Under the pieces are notes generated by a model. That model ran no database searches and was not told the origin of the DNA. It worked only from the letters and a program-made list of their open reading frames with translations. DNA of 64,000 nucleotides from Castor canadensis (taxonomy: Eukaryota; Chordata; Mammalia; Rodentia; Castoridae): contig NC_133387.1 of the NCBI RefSeq assembly GCF_047511655.1, forward strand, positions 24,422,353-24,486,352, given 5' to 3'. Position numbers and translations under genes: made by a program. The first letter of the stretch is position 1. Every line of letters begins with the position of its first letter. Shown here one piece after another: positions 31,431 to 41,816 of the stretch.

Positions 31431-31491
31431 TAGCATCTAGCATGTTGGTGTTTTTCCTGTGCGTCTTTATTCTCCCAAAGACATTATTTTC

Positions 31492-31800
31492 TTTTTTTTT
31501 TTTTTTATGGTTTTTTTTTTTTTTTTTTTTCATTTTTCTTTTATTATTCATATGTGCATACAAGGCTTGGTTTATTTCTCCCCCCTACCCCCACCCCCTC
31601 CCTTACCACCCACTCCACCCCCTCCCGCTCCCCCCCTCAATACCCAGCAGAAACTATTTTGCCCTTATCTCTAATTTTGTTGTAGAGAGAGTATAAGCAA
31701 TAATAGGAAGGAACAAGGGGTTTTGCTGGTTGAGATAAGGATAGCTATACAGGGCATTGACTCACATTGATTTCCTGTGCGTGGGTGTTACCTTCTAGGT
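31492..31800 (-). mobile_element. Young L1, 3' UTR-only insertion
   Basis: About 270 bases of L1 3' UTR plus a poly(A) tail, antisense to UBE2H. Perfect 17-base TSD ccaaagacattattttc at 31475-31491 and 31801-31817. I count two differences from the L1 at 10109-12530 over the shared 3' UTR. The tail (read on the L1 strand) is A20, CCAT, A15. Confidence 0.95.
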
Positions 31801-31892
31801 CCAAAGACATTATTTTCAACCCATACTATATGTGTCTGCTCTGTTTTTGCTTAACTTTGCAACTGTTTTCCTCAGTAAAAATATAACTAGTG

Positions 31893-32060
31893 TGTGTGGT
31901 GCACACCTAATCCCAGCACTTGGAAAGCCAGAGACATGAGGATGAATAAAGTTTGAGGCTAGCCTGTGAAAACAGTAGTTGAGGATGTAGCTCAGTGGTA
32001 GAGTGCTTGCCTGCCATGAACAAGGCCCTGGGTTTGATCCCCATCACCATCAAATGTATT
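31893..32060 (+). mobile_element. B1 fragment followed by ID element
   Basis: B1-like part (gcacacctaatcccagcact, gaggctagcctgtgaaaac), then a classic ID from about 31980 (gaggatgtagctcagtggta, gggtttgatccccatcacc). Confidence 0.75.
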
Positions 32061-32267
32061 CATATAGGCATAATAAAAAGTTCCTGTAATATGCCATCCA
32101 TGTCTGTGCAGATGATTTTTTTGTTGTTGCCATTTTTTCTCTGATGAATAAAATTGAAATTAACATCTTTGTGCATAAGACTTTAGGTTATTTCTCTTCT
32201 CCAGAAACGGGTTTCTAGGTCAAAGAAGGTAAACATTTGAATTAAAATATTAATTGAAGGGGGGTGC

Positions 32268-32345
32268 AGACTGGGAGTGAGCTCAGTGGTAGAGCCCTTG
32301 CCTAGTATGCCCAAGGCCCTGGGGTTTGATCCCATCACTCACTGG
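32268..32345 (+). mobile_element. ID element
   Basis: gtgagctcagtggtagagcc, gcctagtatgcccaaggccc, gggtttgatccca. Confidence 0.8.
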
Positions 32346-32599
32346 AAGAAGAAATGAGGGTCACATTCGTTGTGGACTCCTGTTTTGTTGTGTTGTAGTT
32401 GATGACACTTTGTCACTGAAGCAGTTAGCCTGGCATGATGGTTAACAATTGTGATTTCGCTTTGTTTAGACGTTTTTTGTAGTCACGGTGATCCTTAAAT
32501 TAGGTGTACTTTTGTATCTGGCAAAGTACAAAACCTATGAGTTGGTAGGTTAAATATGTTCCATTCATGAGCACATAAATGTAGACTGGCAAGTTCTGG
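32346..32599. other. Intron, unique-looking
   Basis: No repeat or gene recognised. Confidence 0.4.
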
Positions 32600-33186
32600 T
32601 ATCTTTAATTTTTTCCTTTTGTTCTTTATTAACATTGACATACAATAAACTGTATATACACACACCACTCCTCTCCCTACCCCACCAGTGATGGGGATCA
32701 AACCCAGGACCCTGTACATGGTAGAAAAGTGCTATATCCTCATCCCTTGTTTTTGAGTCTGTCCTATTTCCAGTCGTCCTGCCTCTGTCTCTGGAGTATG
32801 GGGAAGCTATACATATTTAAAGTGATAGATTTGGTTAGTTTTAATGTTATCTCACATATTACACATGAAGCCTGTTGCCATAATGAAGATAAGGAACACA
32901 TTCATCTTCCCCAAAAGTTTCTTGTATCACTTCGTAAATTTTCCTCCTTCTTTGATCTTGTTTCTACAATTATGTTTAATGATGATTTTACATTTTCTAC
33001 AATTATGCTTAATGGATTCATACAGTATGTACTCTTGTGGATTCATCTGCATAATTTTGACCTGTGCAGTCCATTTTTGATTATTTCTTTTTTTGGATAA
33101 AGCTGCTGTGGACATTTATATGGACATACACTTTCTTTGGACTAAGAGAAATAGCTGGATCATGTGGTAGGTATATGTTCAGCTTT
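32600..33186 (-). mobile_element. Old L1 3' region with ID insertion
   Basis: acattgacatacaataaact, ttccccaaaagtttcttgta and ggataaagctgctgtggaca are reverse old-L1 3' text. An ID interrupts it at 32668-32748. Confidence 0.65.
32668..32748 (-). mobile_element. ID element
   Basis: tgatggggatcaaacccagg, accctgtacatggtagaaaa, gctatatcctcatccc. Confidence 0.8.
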
Positions 33187-33187
33187 T

Positions 33188-33395
33188 TTGTTTTGTTTCT
33201 GAGACAGGCTCACTGTGTAACTGGCTTTGAACTCTTTCACCAGTCACCAGTTTTTTTTTTTTTTTTTTTTTCTTTTGTCCTGAGGTTTGAACTCAGGTGC
33301 TCTACTACTTGAGCCACTCTCCCAGCACTATGGCTTTGAACTCTTGATCTTCCTACCTCAGCCTTCCGAGGGCTGGGATTACAGGTATGCACTGT
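33188..33395 (-). mobile_element. B1, split by a tRNA-half SINE
   Basis: B1 begins tctgagacaggctcactgtg and resumes after 33328 with gctttgaactcttgatcttc to gggattacaggtatgcact; the text tggctttgaactctt occurs at both edges of the insert. Confidence 0.75.
33250..33328 (-). mobile_element. tRNA-half SINE
   Basis: T21 head, cctgaggtttgaactcaggt, gagccactctcccagcac. Duplicated B1 text at its edges suggests a TSD. Confidence 0.8.
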
Positions 33396-33484
33396 CAGAA
33401 GATTTTTACTACTTACCAAAAAGCATTGAATTCCCAAAAAGCATAGCAAGGACAACTAACTTTTTTTATATGTGTGTGTGTGTG

Positions 33485-33678
33485 CTGGTACTGGGGTTTA
33501 AACTTAGGGCTTGACACTTGCTAGGCAGGTGCTCTACCACTTGAGCCACTGCTGGCCAGGGCTGGCTTCGAGATACGGTCTCTTGAACTATTTGCCAGGG
33601 CTGGCTTTGAACCACAATCCTTTTGGTTTCTGCTTCCTGAATAGCTAATATTATAGGCATGAGCCACTGGCGCCCAGC
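33485..33678 (-). mobile_element. B1-ID dimer, type C
   Basis: ggtactggggtttaaactta, gctaggcaggtgctctacca, B1 half ending catgagccactggcgcccag. Preceded by a short (GT)n. Confidence 0.9.
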
Positions 33679-35111
33679 TAGGACACCCTAACTATTTGCA
33701 GTTCCACCATGAAGTTGCTGTTGGTACTCTACCTGTGTTTAGTTCATATGAAAAAGATAACTGTTCAGATTTGAGTCCTATGCAAATATTTGCAAACTTC
33801 ACTGGAGGTGGTAAAGAAATGTTATATTTAAAAAATTTCTATCAGTACTTTATAAAAAAAAAAGGAGTAACAGTGTGCTCACATTTTAAAAATACAGTTT
33901 TATTAGCAAATGTAAAAATGAAAGTTATTTGTGACTTTAATTCTTAAAGTGCTATTTCAAAAGGCCACAAAACAAAACTACAATGAAATTTGAATTCACT
34001 TAATTTTAACAGGTGGGAGAGAGAAGAGCAGCTACAAAACCATCTTTAACAGAGCTAAGCTAGAAATCAGCACGTAGGAGCATGTCACTTACTGTGATGC
34101 CTTTAAAATGTGTGATTGTAACAAGAGTTCAGTCATGCTTCAATTGTGTATGAAATACAGACCGTCAATAAAAGTTGCATTCAAACTATATAGTAAAAAG
34201 TTAAACATAGCTTTGTGGTCCACCTTGAGATCTGTCTCAAAAAAAAGCATCCTATATGAGATTTGACAGACTAACTAATAGGCATTGCCATAAAAAAAAA
34301 AGCACTGCTTTGTAGTAGTTGTTACTATCACACTTTCTGACAAATGACTGGCATTTGAGTTTACATATGGTAGTATATGTGTGTTGCTTAATAAATTAAC
34401 ATCTTACTACTGATGGCTAGAACTTTTAGATTGGTTAACAAATGAAGACAGCCTGGTTTATGCTTGTTTTTAAGTTTGAGTCGGTGACAGTATGTTTCGT
34501 GAGTAGATGTGACATAGGAATGGGGCCTTGCGCATGTGAGTTAAAGTGTATTTTCTAATTGTCAAGGTGTAGCTCAAGTGCATTGTAGAAACTTGCCAAC
34601 AGAAGTCAGTTCATGCTTTTGAGAAGCTATTGTTTAGTGGTTCTCAGCTGAGTATCACATTTGAGAGGAATTGTCCTATTTTTATAGGCAGGCTGTAGGT
34701 TGTAATTTCTTTGTATCTTACCAGATATTTGGCTGTGGTGCTATCTTTCCTGGCCCAACAGAACCCAAATCATGAGGGATGAATGATGCATTTGCCTTCC
34801 CCTGCTTTGTAAGAGTTTAGGGCATTAGATTGGCAGTTTGAGTAAGTGCTGTAATCTGACCTGGGCCTGCTGAGAAGTCAGGGCTTGTGAGGAAGCTCTT
34901 GTGAAGTGGAGAGGCTTGGCTTTTGTTGCTCTCAGGCAGATAGACATGGCTCTACTTGGAGGAACCATATTTAAGGGTTTAGAATATTAGTTGTTGGGAA
35001 TGTATTTTTCTCTTGTGTTCAAGCTCCAGATTTCTAACTTTGAAACAATGTTTAGGGAGGTGTTTTATATGTGAAAGTAAGAGAGATTCCCTAATACAAA
35101 ATCTCTTTCAC
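33679..35111. other. Intron, SINE-free unique-looking stretch
   Basis: AT-rich with no recognised repeat, RNA gene or exon. Confidence 0.45.
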
Positions 35112-35215
35112 ACAGGCTCTTGCTGTATATAGCTCAGGCTGGCTTTGAACTTGAGCTCCTCTTTCGTCAGCCTCCCAAGTATTGGGATTACAGGTGTGCA
35201 CTTCCATACCTGTAA
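35112..35215 (-). mobile_element. B1 monomer
   Basis: cacacaggctcttgctgtat, ggctggctttgaacttgagc, gggattacaggtgtgcactt. Confidence 0.8.
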
Positions 35216-35924
35216 GTCACATTATTGGTGCAATTATGCATTTACTTTTTAGTGTTAAAATCTTTTTTATGTATTGTGTTTTTAGCACTTATAACTTTCA
35301 AGGTTTCTTAGCTTAAAAAAATTTAATTGAGGTAGTATAAATAGAAAACTAGACACAGAGTATGCCTGGTTTGTGTTACTTCAGAAGCAATTGGGTTGCA
35401 ACTTGGCCTCAATTAAATTTAGTTTTTTGTCTCAACAGTGCCACTATAGCTTTGGGTCTGTGGATTTTGCTTTTCAGTCAGTTCACTTTATATTGGATAG
35501 ACAAGTTTCTGAAAGGTTGGTTTTTAAAAAACAAAAAATAGGTAACATTTCCATTGCAGCCTTTATCTGTAGAAGGTAGATTCAATTAAATTAGGCTTGT
35601 GTCCATAGGAGAGCAACCAGTGTAATATAGTTAGATATAGTGTTTTATGGCCTTACTATAGACTGTTGGGTGTTTAGTACCCTTGTGATAATCTTTTGAG
35701 TCTAAAATCTGCAAATAAATTAAGTCTCCTTGGCAGCAGTGCTCAAAACTACATAACCCTTTTTATTTCACTCTAAAGGAAAGAAACTGGGTTTGGGTTT
35801 TTTCATTAACAGATGGCCATTTCCAATGGCCTTAGGTTCCCATGATGTAGATCTTGGACAATTTGAATTTATATTACCAATTAGTTTTTGTTAAAGTGGA
35901 TGAATATAGGAGGGAAATGCATTT
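35216..35924. other. Intron, unique-looking
   Basis: No repeat or exon recognised. Confidence 0.4.
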
Positions 35925-36150
35925 ATTTTATTTTGGGTTTGAACCCAGGGCTTCACACTTGCAAAGCAGGTGCTCTACTGCTTGAGCTACATCTCCAGTC
36001 CGTTTTGTTCTGTTTTTTGGTGGTGGTGTTGGGGGTGGGAGGTGTCGGGGCGGTGAGGGGGGGATGTTTGAACTATTTCCCTGGACTGACCTTGAACTGA
36101 GATCCTTCAAAGTAGCTAGGATTATAGGCATGTGCTACCAGTGTCTGGTG
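35925..36150 (-). mobile_element. B1-ID dimer, type A, with G-rich insert
   Basis: ggtttgaacccagggcttca, cttgcaaagcaggtgctcta, gagctacatctccagtcc; then an unusual G-rich block at 36017-36070 before the B1 half resumes at tttgaactatttccctggac. Confidence 0.85.
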
Positions 36151-36429
36151 GGAATTGCAATTTAAATCTTAGAGTATTTTCTGGGAGGAGCTTTAGCTCT
36201 TTATTTTAATGTGGTGGCAGTATCGGTTTTAAGTATACTTAGTGTATCAAAATGTAGAACATAATACATGTTTGTTGATAGAACTATCAGGTGAATTGAG
36301 GGGAAAAAGCACTCATCTAGGCAATACAATTTGATCTTGTTAACATCTGTTAACTTCATAAACTTGAATGGTGCAATTCTCCACAGCTACCATCTTGGTA
36401 ATGAAAAAAAAAAAATTCTGCTTTTGCTT

Positions 36430-36443
36430 CCCCCCCCCCCCCC
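36430..36443. repeat. C14 run
   Basis: Fourteen C in a row directly before the tRNA-half SINE at 36446. Confidence 0.95.
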
Positions 36444-36445
36444 GT

Positions 36446-36510
36446 TCTTTTTTTGGTGAGACTGGGATTTGAACTCAGGGCTTCATGCTTGCAAAGCAGG
36501 CACTCTACTG
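36446..36510 (-). mobile_element. tRNA-half SINE fragment, type A
   Basis: ggtgagactgggatttgaac, gcttgcaaagcaggcactct. Confidence 0.8.
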
Positions 36511-36761
36511 AAAGTAAAGCATCTTTTTTAGATTTGTTTTCTGGTTGCAAGGAGGAGAGAAAGTAAGCTTTAGCATATGTTATTTATCTGGATTGGTACC
36601 CAATAAAAAAAGGCAGCTCTTCAGTTCTGTTTTTGGTTATCAAATGACATAAACTTGAATATTTGTGTATTACCAGTCATATTACCAGTCATGCTGTTGT
36701 GAACACTTGTTTTTATCTTTCTGCAGAGTATTTGATTTGAATAGTTACTAGATTGTTTTTG

Positions 36762-36840
36762 GTTTTTTTGGTGGGACTGGGGTTTGAGCTCAGGACTTCT
36801 GCTTGCAAAGTAGGTATTTTACCTCTTGAGCCACACCTCT
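36762..36840 (-). mobile_element. tRNA-half SINE, type A
   Basis: ggtgggactggggtttgagc, gcttgcaaagtaggtatttt, gagccacacctctagtcc. A type B dimer is inserted directly after it. Confidence 0.8.
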
Positions 36841-36850
36841 AGTCCTTTCT

Positions 36851-37069
36851 TTCTTTCTTTTTTTTTTTTTTTTTGCGGTCCTGGGGCTTGAACTCAGGGC
36901 CTTCACCTTGAGCCACTCTGCCAGCCCTTTTTCTTTTTTTTTTTGTGATGGGTATTTTCGAAATAACGTCTCATGAACTATTTGCCTGGGCTGGCTTCTA
37001 ACCTCAATCCTCCTGATCTCTGCCTTCTGAGTAGCTAGGATTACAGGCGTGAGCCACTGGTGCCTGGCT
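36851..37069 (-). mobile_element. B1-ID dimer, type B
   Basis: T-run head, ggccttcaccttgagccact, then a complete B1 half to gagccactggtgcctggc. TSD tagtcctttct at 36840-36850 and 37070-37080. Confidence 0.9.
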
Positions 37070-37080
37070 TAGTCCTTTCT

Positions 37081-37130
37081 TTTTTAAGAGAGGGTCTAGC
37101 TATGTAGCCCAAAATGGCCTCAAACTGGTA
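37081..37130 (-). mobile_element. B1 fragment
   Basis: agagggtctagctatgtagc and ggcctcaaactggtactcc; a short reverse B1 piece, perhaps the B1 half of the element at 36762 separated by the type B insertion. Confidence 0.6.
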
Positions 37131-37351
37131 CTCCAGCCCCAGTCGCCACACTTAGTGTAACCAGATCGTATCTTTGAATAATTAATATGACTTTGCTCTT
37201 GCTTGAGGTCTGCTAAGGGTTTTATGATGTGTGAATTGTGATACATGTATTGGTGGTTCACAAAGACTATAACTTCATTTTCATATGTTTTCAGATCTGT
37301 GTCTGCTTTCTGTTAGTGTTTTTAGCTTCTACTTTGGTTTTATTTTACTTA

Positions 37352-37422
37352 TTTGGGGTGCTGGGGATCCAGCCCAGGGCCTTGTAAGCCTTTGCTCCAC
37401 TATTTAGTAACCCCCTCAGCTG
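37352..37422 (-). mobile_element. ID element
   Basis: gctggggatccagcccaggg, then a shortened middle and aaccccctcagc. Confidence 0.65.
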
Positions 37423-37491
37423 CTGCTTTGATTTCTAGGAATCAAGCAAAACAGTTAAACTCACTGGCAGGAGAGTACCTTTAGATTAATT

Positions 37492-37520
37492 ACGCACGCA
37501 CGCACGCACGCACGCACGCG
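37492..37520. repeat. Tetranucleotide repeat (ACGC)7
   Basis: Seven ACGC units, each carrying a CpG, in an AT-rich setting. Confidence 0.97.
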
Positions 37521-38090
37521 CCTTTGGAGAGAGGATAGTTTCAGATCCTTCATAGTGTCTTACTTTCAAGCTTAATTAAAAGTAATAGCAAAGACGGATC
37601 CTTTTCTCTAGGAGTTTGAAAAGTATACTTGTGTTTTATTTTGCACAGTTTGGCAGTTTCATATCAAACTTGAACTTACTTATATTAAAACGATATAGTA
37701 GTTTATAACTTTGATATAATTCCTCTGAATGAAAAAGTAGCAGACAAACCTTAAGTTTATCTTAACTATGTTGATTATGTCAGATACAATGGAACTTGGC
37801 ACTTCAATTTTGTGTTCTTATTCTTTAGAGATCCTCTTTGCCACTGAAGAATTTGCTTATTCAAAGCTAGTTTTGTACAGTCTGGTCACTTTGTTTGCAA
37901 GTCAAAAGTGCAGAGTATTATTTTATGTTCTCCAGTAAATCGAAGGATCTTTAGCACTCAGAATCCCATGGTCCCCTTCAGGCAAGGTAAAAGGGAGTTG
38001 TCCCTTGGCTCTAAGGGAGTTTATTCTCTGGATTAAGTTTTAGTCTCTTTGTATCTTGTAATCGAAATAATGGCTAATGAAATACCACAT
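37521..38090. other. Intron, unique-looking
   Basis: No repeat or exon recognised. Confidence 0.4.
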
Positions 38091-38091
38091 C

Positions 38092-38175
38092 TTAGTTAGA
38101 GATGTAGCTCAGTGATAGAGCATTTGCCTTGCATGGCCAAGGCCCTGATTTCTCTTCCCTAGCACTGCAAACAAA
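38092..38175 (+). mobile_element. ID element
   Basis: agagatgtagctcagtgata, gccttgcatggccaaggccc, B box region diverged. Confidence 0.8.
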
Positions 38176-38239
38176 AATAAGAACAAAACAAAAACATGTC
38201 TACTTGTGCTTATTATTGTTAATAGTAATCAGATTACTA

Positions 38240-38305
38240 TTACTATGTGCTAGGGATTGGACCCAGGGCCTTGCTGCACGATAGGTTACTTCCCTAATCC
38301 TTTTT
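38240..38305 (-). mobile_element. ID element fragment
   Basis: gtgctagggattggacccag, ggccttgctgcacgataggt. Confidence 0.65.
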
Positions 38306-38684
38306 CCCCCCATTATTTTGGTGGCCTGGTGTATGTCAGTTGACGGACATAACGTGTCATTCTGTTTGCTTAATGGGAAGTAGAATTAGAAATTCTATTT
38401 TTTTATTGAATCAGAAATTAGTGTATGACTTGTATGCTTTTAAATAGGGGTTATTACTCATTCAAATGAATTGAACAAAATGTAATGGTTTTAGTCTGCC
38501 AGTTACGGCTGTTTTATTCCTTAAATGCCATTCTTAAAGTATTTTGTCAGCTCTGATGAAGTTCTGATGACATCTTATTATTTAAAGATAAACTCCAATA
38601 GTTTTTACACTCACACAGATTTTAGCATATTTTTGTAGAAAACCTGGACTGCAAATAAGAGTATTAGAAAGTGATGGTTGCTTT
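38306..38684. other. Intron, unique-looking
   Basis: No repeat or exon recognised. Confidence 0.4.
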
Positions 38685-38784
38685 TTTTTTTTTTTTTTTT
38701 TTTTGGGGCAGTTCTTGGGTTTGAGGTCTGGGCCTCACGCTTGCTAGGCAGGCACTCTATTGCTTGAGCTGCCCCACCAGCTTG
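38685..38784 (-). mobile_element. tRNA-half SINE, type C
   Basis: T24 head, ttcttgggtttgaggtctgg, cacgcttgctaggcaggcac, gagctgccccaccagc. Confidence 0.85.
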
Positions 38785-38954
38785 CTTTAGTTTTTGGGAG
38801 GTAATTGAGTAAAAGAGAAGTCCCTGAGTCAGGATAAGATCCTGTTAAGAGTTTGCACAGTTCAGTACTTGGGCATTTAAATATTTTACCCTTGTATTTT
38901 CCACTCCAGATATTTTTAATACATTATTTGCAGAAAATTTAGTTGCTAGCATTT

Positions 38955-39047
38955 TTTTTTCCTGGCTCAGGCTGTCCTTGAACTTGATCCTCCTCCTTCA
39001 GCATCCCAAATGCTGGCATTACTGGTATGAGCTACCACATCTGGCTA
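38955..39047 (-). mobile_element. B1 monomer
   Basis: cctggctcaggctgtccttg, tgctggcattactggtatga, ccacatctggct. Confidence 0.75.
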
Positions 39048-39229
39048 GTTGGGAGCATTTTATTGATATTAAACTCTGTAGTGGGTCAGTTTTACTTTTT
39101 GTTTCAGTAATTTTAATTAGTTTCAAAAGATACCTAAGCATACATAAAATTTAATGTTTAGTCCTTTAAAAGATGGAATGATTTTGTAAAAGGGATGTAA
39201 GTAACCCTTTCCACTTCTGCTTTTTTTTT

Positions 39230-39830
39230 TGCCTTAATATTTGATAGTTTTTTTTTTTTAATAAAGCATTTTAGAATTACAGAAAAGTTGTGTGGGTAGT
39301 CCAGAGAGTTTCTGTACATTAGCCACTTTCTGTTCACTGTGATAACATTTTGTATTTGTTCCATATTCCAGGCCTTAATTTAGATTTCATGTGTTTTTCT
39401 GTGTTGGATCTTTTCTGATTCAGGGTTCAGCCCAGGATACTGCCTTGAATTTAGTTGTCACGTTACCTTAGTCTTGTGTAGTTTGTGACAGTTCCAAGTC
39501 TTTCCTTGCCTTGTATGACTTTGACAGGTTTTAGAATAGTGGTCAGATGTTTGGAATGTGAGGTGTTAAAATTTGGCTCAGCTCATTGTGGGATTTTGGA
39601 AAGAATACCAGAGGTGAAGTGCCCTTCTCATTATATCATACCTATTTCCATGTGACATGATTGATGATGTTAACCTTGATCCACTTGGTTAAGAGTGTTA
39701 GGTTGTTTCATTGTGAAGTTACTGTATTTTCCCTTCTGAATGGTATTCTTTGGAAGCTAGCGACTAAATCTAGTCCACACTCAAGAGGGACAGGAGAAAT
39801 TAGCTTCACCTAGAGAGAGTAATGTTTTAA
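39230..39830 (-). mobile_element. Old L1 3' UTR (eutherian-wide type)
   Basis: ttagaattacagaaaagttg, ttagttgtcacgttacctta, gatgatgttaaccttgatcc in the order of a known old L1 3' UTR, in reverse. About 600 bases, eroded. Confidence 0.7.
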
Positions 39831-40260
39831 AAATTAAAAATTTTAAACTGATAACAGAAACATAAAAATTGTATATATTAATGGCATGTCTTGTGATATT
39901 TTGATACATGTATACGCTGTATAATGTTTAAATCAGGCTAAACATATCTCCTCAAGCATTTATCATTTCTTTTTCAACTTTTTTTTTTTTTTTGAGCTGT
40001 GATCTCACTGTGTAGCCTAGGCTGACCTTGAACTCATGATCCTCCTGCCTCTGCCTCTTTAGTGCTGGAATTACAGAATGTTGGAATTACAGGAATTCAC
40101 CACAATGCCTAGCTTCTAGCTTTTTGAAATGCATAGTACATTATTGTCACTTTATTGTACAGTAATACCCTCTTTGACTAAAACACAGTACCACTTGATC
40201 AACCTTTCCCCATCCTTCACTTCTCCCATAATCATTTGTGACTTTTGATTATATTACTGC
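39831..40260 (-). mobile_element. Old L1 3' end, split by a B1
   Basis: tattttgatacatgtatacg, taatgtttaaatcaggctaa, then after the B1 text including acagtaataccctctttgac. A different L1 tail from the one just upstream. Confidence 0.6.
39975..40112 (-). mobile_element. B1 monomer with short internal duplication
   Basis: gtgatctcactgtgtagcct, gctgaccttgaactcatgat; ggaattacag occurs twice in a row (40069 and 40084). Confidence 0.8.
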
Positions 40261-40740
40261 ATTAATTAGTTTTAAGTAGGTTTTTTTGGTTTTGAGACTA
40301 TGTAAAAAGTTGGAAATTGAATATTAATAGCTCAACAGTTAGGAATACAGTGGCAGTAAATTCTCTTAATTTGAGACTATAGAAGACCATTCAGAATTTA
40401 CTTCTGAGGATACCTTGGATTTTTTGCAATTTGTAAGTCAAAAGTAATAGGTCACCAGATGTTTATTGATGTCATAGCCCTGGTGGTGCATTTTTATACC
40501 TTTGGCTTTAAAAATAACAGCACCCAGATGTCATGTAGTTGCTAAGTGTCACCTGTGTTGCATTTTAAGCCATCTTACTGGTCTGATGACTGTTAACAAG
40601 ACATTTTGCTGGTTCTTTTGTGCTTCTGGCTCCTTTGCTCACTTGATTGTTCTGGTTGGCCACTTTCAGTGAACAGACCTAGACTTCTTTAAAATACTAA
40701 ATTTAAAATGAAAGTGTTTTTTATAAGTTTTAAAAAGGTT
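40261..40740. other. Intron, unique-looking
   Basis: No repeat or exon recognised. Confidence 0.4.
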
Positions 40741-40822
40741 TTGCTTGGGGATGTTGCTCAGTAGTAGAGTGCTTGCCTAACACGTATAAGGCCCTGGATT
40801 CAATCCCCAGCACTGCAAAAAA
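40741..40822 (+). mobile_element. ID element
   Basis: gcttggggatgttgctcagt, gcctaacacgtataaggccc, ggattcaatccccagcactg. Confidence 0.85.
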
Positions 40823-40825
40823 CCC

Positions 40826-41000
40826 AAGCTGGGTCCCAGTGGCTCATGCTGTAATCCTAGCTACTCAGGAGGCAGAGATCAGGAGGATCGCAGTTTGAAG
40901 CCAATAGTTCGTGATAACCTATCTAAAAAAAAAGAATCACAAAAAAGGATTGTGGAGTGGCTCAAGGTGTAGGCCCTGAGTTAAAATCCCAATACTGCAA
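40826..41000 (+). mobile_element. B1-ID dimer, type B
   Basis: B1 half with a short deletion, linker aagaatcacaaaaaaggatt, then gagtggctcaaggtgtaggc. Directly follows the ID's tail. Confidence 0.9.
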
Positions 41001-41039
41001 AATAGCCAAAAACAAAAAAAAATCTTAGTCTTCCCCCCA

Positions 41040-41121
41040 CCTCGAGAAAGGGTCTCACTGGCCTTGAAGTTGTCTCATCTTCCCAAGTGCTGGAATCACA
41101 GGCATGTGCCACCAACCGTGA
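41040..41121 (-). mobile_element. B1 fragment
   Basis: cctcgagaaagggtctcact, tgctggaatcacaggcatgt. Confidence 0.7.
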
Positions 41122-41271
41122 CTTAAAAGTTTTATTTTATTTTTTTTAATGTAAAATTATCTAGCCTTCCTACATGTTCTCTACTTCATAAAAGAAAAAC
41201 TCTTAGTTCAGCAAGTAGCTAAATTCTGTACTGCTGACCCATTGTGTTCTTAATTTGGCCTTTGTTAGCCC

Positions 41272-41274
<3 letters not shown>

Positions 41275-41328
<54 letters not shown>
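41275..41328. repeat. (AT)19 followed by T17
   Basis: Nineteen perfect AT units run into a T tract that heads the SINE at 41341. Confidence 0.95.
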
Positions 41329-41340
41329 CCTCTTTATCTT

Positions 41341-41423
41341 TTGGTAGTACTGGGGTTTGAACTCAGGGCCTCTTGCTTACTAGGCAGGCTTGCTCTACTA
41401 CTTGAGCCACTCCACCAGCCCTA
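41341..41423 (-). mobile_element. tRNA-half SINE, type C
   Basis: ggtagtactggggtttgaac, cttactaggcaggcttgctc, gagccactccaccagccc. Confidence 0.85.
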
Positions 41424-41599
41424 TGTTGTATTTTTCATGCTAAATATTTCACACTTGTAGCATCCTTGTTTTTGGCTCTCTGTGGGTTAACATGGGTTGC
41501 CTAGGTCTGTTTTAAGAGCTGACATCATAGAGTAAGTCCTTGTATTGACGGATCTGGAGCTGACTACAGCTTCTTTCTCGATTTCTTTCTTTCTCTTTT

Positions 41600-41816
41600 T
41601 TTTTTTTTGTGGAATTGAGGTTTGAAACTCAGTTCTTCCCACGAGAAAGGCTGGTGCTCTACCACTTGAGCCACACCTCCAGTCGATTTTTGCTCTGGTT
41701 GTTTTGAAGATGGGGGTCTCTCGGAACTATTTGCCTGGGCTGGCCTCAAACCTTGCCTCCTGATTTCAGCCTCCTAAGTAGTTAGGATTATAGGCATGAG
41801 CCACTGGTGCCCGCCT
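41600..41816 (-). mobile_element. B1-ID dimer, type A
   Basis: gtggaattgaggtttgaaac, gagccacacctccagtcgat, type A linker, B1 half ending catgagccactggtgcccgc. Confidence 0.85.

Larger units (their letters stand above)
30720..32260 (-). mobile_element. Old L1 3' region carrying several later insertions
   Basis: Reverse old-L1 text at 30720-30835 (caagtcacctgtaatcctgt), 31435-31491/31818-31880 (tggtgtttttcctgtgcgtc, ttgcttaactttgcaactg) and 32060-32230 (attaacatctttgtgcataa). Between these lie a MER5A-like element, an L1 tail, a young L1 and a B1/ID pair. The order of pieces is that of a single L1 broken by insertions. Confidence 0.55.
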
